64,000 nt of DNA from NCBI GenBank assembly GCA_036874045.1, contig CM072345.1, forward strand, positions 13,192,501 through 13,256,500, read 5' to 3'. A program made the translations under genes and the position numbers. The notes below the pieces were generated by a model that had not been told where the DNA came from, did no database searches, and saw nothing but the letters and a program-made list of their open reading frames with translations. This DNA is from Cymodocea nodosa. Lineage: Eukaryota > Streptophyta > Magnoliopsida > Alismatales > Cymodoceaceae. Shown piece after piece: positions 57,809 to 64,000 of the stretch. Each line of letters begins with the position of its first letter. The stretch's first letter is position 1.

Positions 57809-60800
57809 ATGGGGGAGGGAAGCGGGCTTGGTCACCTGTACGTGTGTGTGTTCCTCTACAACTTCTCGGCCTTCATGGTCCTCCCAGCGATCACAGACGT
57901 GACGATGGAGACGCTCTGTCCCGGGACAGACCAGTGCGGCCTCGCCATTTACCTCTCCGGATTCCAGCAAGCCGTAAGCCAACATGCTCTTCTTCCTCCC
58001 ACCACTCTCCTTTCTCTATACTAATGGGGGATGGCAGGGCAGCTTCCTCGTCTCTCTGTTTCTTGTCCTTTCTTCCTCTTTCTATGACATGGTTTTTCTC
58101 TTCTCCTGGTTAACGAACCAAGCTTTACCCAGATCACAGTAGAAGTATGTGAAATTCTAACATAAATAATTTTTAAAGTAAAGTGTACGCTTTGCCTGTC
58201 AACGGAGAGGTGAAATCGTCCCTCGGTGTTCTTTCAAATTATTTTTACATTAACATGTGCAATATTTCTGTTGATTTAAGGCAGTATAATCTTCCTTAGA
58301 GTTACCGTTATTATTAGTAAACAAATTAATTTAAAGTAAGAAATGAAATATTGAATTCGAATGTAATTAAAAACGCCGTCATTGCAAAAAAAAAAAAAAA
58401 AAAAAAAAACCTAAAAATAGAAACAAGTCGTCTTCTTTTTCTTTATAAATTAAAAAATAATAATAAAAGGAGATTACAAATGGATGGTGCTTACGGTAAA
58501 TTTGATTTCGGCTTTTGTAAGATTCTAATGTCCGAACTAAAACGAATATTTTAATGGAAACACAGCTTTTCGAAAAAAGTACTATTTTACAGAAGTATGA
58601 TTTTGGCCTCAGCTTTTACAAAAGTTAGCGTTCATTGGAAGCTTCGGTTCAAAGTTTAGTGCAACAAGATCTAAGAAATGAACAATTTCTAAAAAAGTGC
58701 AACAAAATATTAAACACTCAGTCAAAAATTGCACTCTCTCTAAGCTTAAATAGAAAGAATAACTAACTTCATATAAAAGTTACATTTTTTCGAGCAATCG
58801 AGCTTCTTCATTTTTCCATTTTACCGTCAACTTATTATATTATATCATAATTTGTCACTTTCTTATTTTGCCCTTGTATTTTTACTTTTTCACCCTCACA
58901 CCATGCTTCTGATCGGGCTCGAGCCCGGTTCGCCCGTGCCCACTTTTTTCGAAATTTTATATTTTAATCGTATAATTTAATTTATACACATATATGAGTA
59001 ATACCAATAATAAAAAACGAATAAATAATTAAAAATTTAATTGACTGAAAAAATTGTAAAAATTATAAACTTTCTATTTTCATTATACAAGTTTATTGTT
59101 TACGTTTAATATTTTAAAAAATGACAAAATTTTTACATCAATACTGAAATTTATTTGTTTGCATTTTTGCTCTGTTTTACATTAAGAACGACCAGTAGAC
59201 GTTGTTGATATGTATGTTATATCATCTTCATTTATGTCGCTGTTTTTGAAGACAGACGATCTAAATCATTATATCAGTCCTTTAGATTGATTGACGACTT
59301 AGCAAATTTGACAAACAACTTTGTTCTTTATCCAATTGAGAAACCTTACCACCTGAAAAGAAGAAGAAGACTTCAACTCTACGGTACATGTAAAAATTGT
59401 TAGTGGTTTTTTTGCCATCTTAGAAACTGTAGAAAATCCAGATGAATTTACATGACATCAATTTAAAATATTTTTATTTAAATATTCGTCTTCACTAAAA
59501 TATATACATGTATAATTATATGTTTTCATGTTCACGGTAATTTTTCCTCAAGATTTAAGTATAAAAAAAAAAAAAAACCACTGCTGCTATTATAAAAAAA
59601 AGAAAAGAACAAATCGTGCTCCAATTGTCCACTGATGATCTTGGTACGAGGTATTACGTTGACTTTGTCAAACGAAGGTGACAGGAGTGGGCACGCTCGT
59701 GGTAACTCCACTCGTCGGAAGCCTGTCCGACGTGCACGGCCGTAAGACGCTGCTGACTGTGCCCATGACGACTTCCATCATTCCGCTAGGTAAACTTTGC
59801 CTTTTCCTCCGAACATTGTCATTTTACCTATGACTTGTGACAAAAATATTATAATCGGGAATGCATCGTATGACAAGGATGTATCATTTACAATATAATC
59901 ATATAAAAATACTCAATGAAAGAAACAATTTAATTTGTGCTTTTCTCGTAACCATTATTTTTGCAGCGATATTGGCCTGTGGTCGGAGCAAGAGCATGTT
60001 TTACGCTTACTACGTTGTCAACACATTCGCCGGGATGTTCTCAAAAGGAGGCATTCATTGCTTGACACATGCTTACGTGGTAACCTCACCTCCCTCTTGT
60101 TGTCGTTTTGGGAGACTTATTTATTCTAGGTCACCCTGACGACAACCGGCAATTTACTCGTCGTAGGCCGACGTAGTCGGGGACCGTCGGCGGGCTTCCG
60201 TCTTCGGCGTACTCTCTGGCATCTCCGCGGGCGGGTTCGTCTCTGGGACACTGGTCACTCGCTTCATCCCCGCCTCCCTCGCGTTCCAGGTCTCTCCCAC
60301 CCTGTCCCACTCCCGTTTCTCTCGACCGTGTCTCCCTTTGGCATTGCATTGATTGGAGTGTTCTCGGCGCGTTCCAGGTCGCGGCGGCTGTGGCGACGCT
60401 GGCGGCTGTGTACATGAGACTCTTCCTTGTTGAATCTCTCGGAGCTGCGCCTTCTCCTGTTGATGAGCTCACTGGGCTGATCACCCCCGGCGAGGATAGC
60501 TCGTCTCAGAAGCTCATGCCGGAGATGAGAAGGCATTCCCCATTGGACATGTTTCGGTTTTTGAGGAGCAGGTGAGAGCATACTTTCCTAGACTCTATTG
60601 TAATGAATATCTTTGAGACGTTAATTCGGTTACTCAATGTTTTACTTTCAAGTGACCTTGAGTTTGTACCATCGATCCGTCAGAATAAAATTCACTTATA
60701 TAAATATATTTTGAAAAAAAAAAAAGGAGTTGATAATTCGCTTGTACCATTTCATGATACATGACAATGTATTATTGTGTCAATCCCTTGATTAAGGTAG

Positions 60801-63800
60801 ACAAGGGTCTGTTTTTTAGATTGATACATGAATCTTGAAAAAAAATGTTATGTTGTTCTTATTGGACTTAAACTTGTATTTGATCGTAAGGATGCAAGGA
60901 TGCTTTAGTTCAATCAAAAGCTGTTGCTTATCATCTATTTCGATTCTTAAAAAAAATTGTGAACAAAGCTCCTCTCCGTATTTTAGGGTCTTCATCGACT
61001 CATGGCTTGCTATTTTCTTTCTAAATATCTGCACATGTTCTTTTCAGGTGCGCTAATTTATAAAAATATATATTCAAAATTAATTTTGCAGTTTGGTATT
61101 GTCGCAAGCAGCAATCATTGTATTTTTGATCAGCTTTGGAGATAGTGGCCTGCAAGACTCTATTCTGGTACATTCTCATAGGTCATAGATGTGAGGAGTC
61201 CTTTTTTCTCTAAACAAATTTGTTCATCTGAGGTCAACAACTTGGTAACTAGTTTTATCGACCAACTTATCATTGTAGTTCATGTTTCTAGCTGACTTAT
61301 TTTCTGAACCTTGTTGTAGTACTATTTCAAAGCAGTGTTCCATTTCAACAAAGATCAGTTTGCAGATTTCTTGCTAATAATTGGTACTGCTGGTGCGTTT
61401 TCACAGGTAGATTAATGGTCTATTTCACTTAAATGAAATGGCTAGCTCTATGAATTTTTTATAGAACATCCGGTGTAGATATTCTCAGCAAAAAAACGTA
61501 GGATATGGATAGGCTTGTTACCCGTTTTATTTTCAGCTTTTGGCTCTGGTTCAACCTCATGTTTTATTGTTGCATTTTGCAGTTGATTCTGATGCCTATT
61601 GCTGTGCCTGCTATTGGAGAGGAAAGGCTTCTTAGCTTGGCACTCCTGGCCTATTGTGCACATGTAACACTATTTCTGTATCTTTTTCTTTCTTTATATT
61701 AATCTAATGGCTTTAATGTAACAATGAAACTAATTATATAGTTTTTGACTTTTAGTTTCAATCATGCAGGTATTTCTATATAGCATTGCATGGGCTTCTT
61801 GGGTACTTCTCCCCCTTATCTTGTTGCTTTTGTTTTGTGTCAACGAGAATTTGATCTTTCATGCAAATGCTTTTCCTCCTTTCATAAATATTATATCTAC
61901 ACTGCTTTGCACTCTCTGTTTTACAACCCTTACATTTTACTGCCTTACTGGAATCTTACCTTTTCCCATGATAAACTTACCAAGGATAAAATCTGTATGC
62001 TGGTAACCCTTTAGTCTGTCTTAATAAATCCAATGATAGGAACCCAATTTCCTGTCATTTAACTTTGTTTCCCCAAAATCCCCTAGACCCACCACCCTTT
62101 GGATGGTGAGCACAGGCTCTAGATTTGAGGTTGATTCACAGTGCCATGCTAGATTTTCCTAAATTTGCTTTCGCCCCCAGGGTTCAAGTTGGAGGTCTCT
62201 CACATGGAGGCCTTTCAACATGGCACCTACTACTAAGCCATTCTGTGGAGGGTATCGTTTAACATTGTTATTAAGTATGGTTGCTCTTTCAGTTGATTCT
62301 TGTTGACCATTTAAAATGAAAAGGTGATCTACAGCTTGTGTAAAAGCAATTCTTTTTATTAATATGTTGTGTTGCTTCCTCAAGACTCTTTATCCTTTGA
62401 ATACCTTCTTCAAGTTGCCATCATTAAAAAAAAAGAAAAAGAAAAAGAAAAAAGTTGCCATCATTAACGAATCACAACATATAAACTGATCAAACAATAG
62501 ATGGTTTAGATACTGCTTGCACCTTTTGAAAATTAAAATTCATTCACTATACTCTAATCCTTAAATCTATATATAGGTTATTGGTTTTTTGTCTTCAATT
62601 ACCTCAACATTTAATAAATTTTATATCATTTTCAAACTTGCTGACTTTGCAGGTTCCATATTTTGCTGCTACCTTTATAGTTGCAAGTGTTTTTGGCCAC
62701 CCCTGTGTGTGTATTACTTCCAACATTTTATTTAATTTCTTAAATAATGTTTACTTTTGGAGCTGATTCTCTTTCCACTTAGATTAGAAGCATTGTCTCA
62801 AAGAAAGTTGGGGCCTGTGAGCAGGTAATGTTGTATCATTTTAATCACTGTACTCTTTATCAGCTCTCTTCTTTTCTCTTAGAAATCTGAGATTTTTAGC
62901 CTAATTTTTTTTTTGTTGATAAAAAAGTTTTATTTCATTTTTGTTTTCAATTTCCCCATAAAGACCCATCATCTTTATCTGCCCATTTCTGGCACATTTA
63001 CTGGAGATCTTATCGAAGCTTTTGAGAATTAGAGGTTCCAGTTGAACAAAAAAAAGTTTGATTTTTATTTTGGTAAACATTTTTAATTCTTTGGCAGGTT
63101 CAACTTATTATAGGATGGCATTAACTATTATTTCAGGGTACTGCATATTGATGCCATTTCAATCAGTTTTTAGTCAAATTCTTGAGTTTAGATGCCTATC
63201 ATTTAATTTACTTAATCTTGATTTTTTGGATGATTGTGAATATCTGCATATAGTGTATGCTTATTCCAGAGAAATGCTTTAATTTCCTTTTTTCCTGTGG
63301 ACAATCAGTGAATTTCTCTGCGGAAGTCATTTACTTTGTTAGTTCTTTTATATGTGATGATTAGCTGCAGTGATCAAAGCATGTCATGAAATAATACCAT
63401 TCTTTCAAATCTTGTGCTTTTATCACATCCTAAATCTTAAACCCTTAATCCTCAATTTTAACGTTGGTCACACTTTTATGCATTAAGGGAATGTATATGG
63501 AATTTAAAAATTCAAGACAACAGATCTCTGTATTGTCCAATTGTTTCTGTAAGTATGTTGAAAATGGCATACGTGAGATTCCTTTCTGTTAGTCTGTTAC
63601 CTCATTTCATATCCACATAATGGCATCGGATGACAACTTATTTATGCTCCTTTCAAACTAATGCTTGTTAACAATGATGATTCTTTGATAAAATTTTGAT
63701 GAAAAAAGGTTTATTACATGTGCAACATGACTTAGGAGTTTTTAATAAGTCATATTTTTCTACCTGACTGCACTGGTTAGGGAATGGCTCAAGGATGCAT

Positions 63801-64000
63801 TTCAGGAGTTTATTCTCTTGCTAACATATTAGCTCCATTTGTGATTACTCCACTAACCGGTAAATGTTACAAATTGACACTGGCTTGTAATTCCAGTACA
63901 TAGACAAATCGATACATGATTAATTCATTTTCTTTTCTAGCACTGTTCCTGTCAGATAATGCACCTTTCAACTTTCCAGGATTCAGTATATTATGCATTG
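57809..64000 (+). CDS. MFS transporter, hippocampus abundant transcript-like (3' end outside window)
   Basis: Multi-pass membrane carrier of the major facilitator family; the substrate is not known. Exons: 57809-57973, 59678-59789, 59967-60079, 60167-60289, 60378-60571, 61092-61167, 61320-61406, 61583-61663, 61770-61802, 62653-62706, 62783-62824, 63781-63859 and 63941 to the window end, all GT-AG and in phase. Transmembrane-like segments include LYVCVFLYNFSAFMVLPAI, VGTLVVTPLVGSL, and ISAGGFVSGTLV. The MFS loop motif between helices 2 and 3 is seen as GSLSDVHGRKTLL. A cytosolic loop carries MRRHSPLDMFRFLRS, typical of the plant members annotated as HIAT1-like or tetracycline-resistance-like. 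The protein is open at FSILCI at the window edge, with probably 1-2 more segments beyond. Intron 4 is flanked by a 12-bp direct repeat at its two splice sites. Confidence 0.93.

Noticed and set aside
57620..57985. 121-codon minus-strand ORF over the microsatellite and transporter exon 1
   Set aside because: Composed largely of translated AC/GA repeat and the antisense of the MFS exon.
59681..59684. Acceptor at ACAG just downstream of the chosen start of transporter exon 2
   Set aside because: Using it would give an early in-frame stop; the acceptor at 59677 keeps QQA|VTGVGTLVV in frame.
60131..60581. Minus-strand ORFs over transporter exons 4 and 5
   Set aside because: Antisense to exons whose splicing and MFS homology are clear; Arg/Glu-rich shadow.
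1..64000. tRNA genes and CRISPR-like arrays
   Set aside because: I looked for tRNA B-box-like sequences and regularly spaced repeats by eye and saw none. A covariance-model scan would settle the tRNA question.

Overview
The window is nuclear DNA of a flowering plant. It shows AT-rich, retrotransposon-littered intergenic DNA, many GT-AG introns (aconitase alone has 20 coding exons), organelle-targeted proteins with Ser/Arg-rich presequences, and a plant-type U2 snRNA gene with the plant upstream sequence element. Very GC-rich first exons or single exons (pyruvate dehydrogenase exon 1, LYR protein, CDSP32) suggest a monocot, perhaps Zingiberales-like. That species-level guess is inference only. 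All gene models below were spliced by hand; exon sums are in frame and the resulting lengths fit the families.

Left part (1-18.5 kb): a large inverted repeat (1 to about 3722, running off the window edge) lies immediately downstream of the minus-strand gene for the mitochondrial pyruvate dehydrogenase E1-alpha subunit (7 of probably 8 exons, 7954 down to 4123; the last short exon is not in the window). A plus-strand RluA-type RNA pseudouridine synthase (9680-14326, 440 aa) follows. It has one GC-AG intron and a LINE fragment in its long intron.

Middle (18.5-37 kb): a complete plus-strand aconitase gene (18621-27853, 990 aa) with a separately encoded mitochondrial presequence and a hAT-like MITE in intron 12. 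A minus-strand membrane-anchored prolyl 4-hydroxylase (34097 down to 29250, 303 aa) follows, with a LINE fragment and a 228-bp tandem duplication in its introns.

Right-centre (37-47.5 kb): two minus-strand intronless mitochondrial-type PPR proteins that are paralogues (37997-39619 and 42631-44259), with a U2 snRNA gene (39786-39981, plus strand) between them. The U2 gene has a complete Pol II-type snRNA promoter that sits head-to-head with the first PPR gene. A decayed PLS-type PPR fragment and another decayed region follow, then a LYR-motif protein (46826-47332, minus).

Right (50-64 kb): a conserved plant protein resembling syringolide-induced protein 14-1-1 (50995-51726, plus), the chloroplast double-thioredoxin CDSP32 (53797 down to 52158), an LRR pseudogene scrap, and the 5' two-thirds or more of an MFS transporter of the hippocampus-abundant-transcript-like type (57809 to beyond 64000, plus).

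The genes are independent nuclear transcription units, not an operon. Most encode organelle functions: acetyl-CoA supply and the TCA cycle (PDH E1-alpha, aconitase), organelle RNA processing (PPR proteins, pseudouridine synthase), mitochondrial assembly (LYR protein) and chloroplast redox (CDSP32). The gene set recalls two homeologous Arabidopsis chromosome 1 blocks (around At1g20270-At1g20310 and At1g76050-At1g76080), so the right two-thirds probably preserves an old angiosperm synteny block. I found no clearly novel system. The most notable items are the large foldback repeat, the U2/PPR divergent arrangement, the direct repeat at both splice sites of one transporter intron, and several mobile-element insertions.
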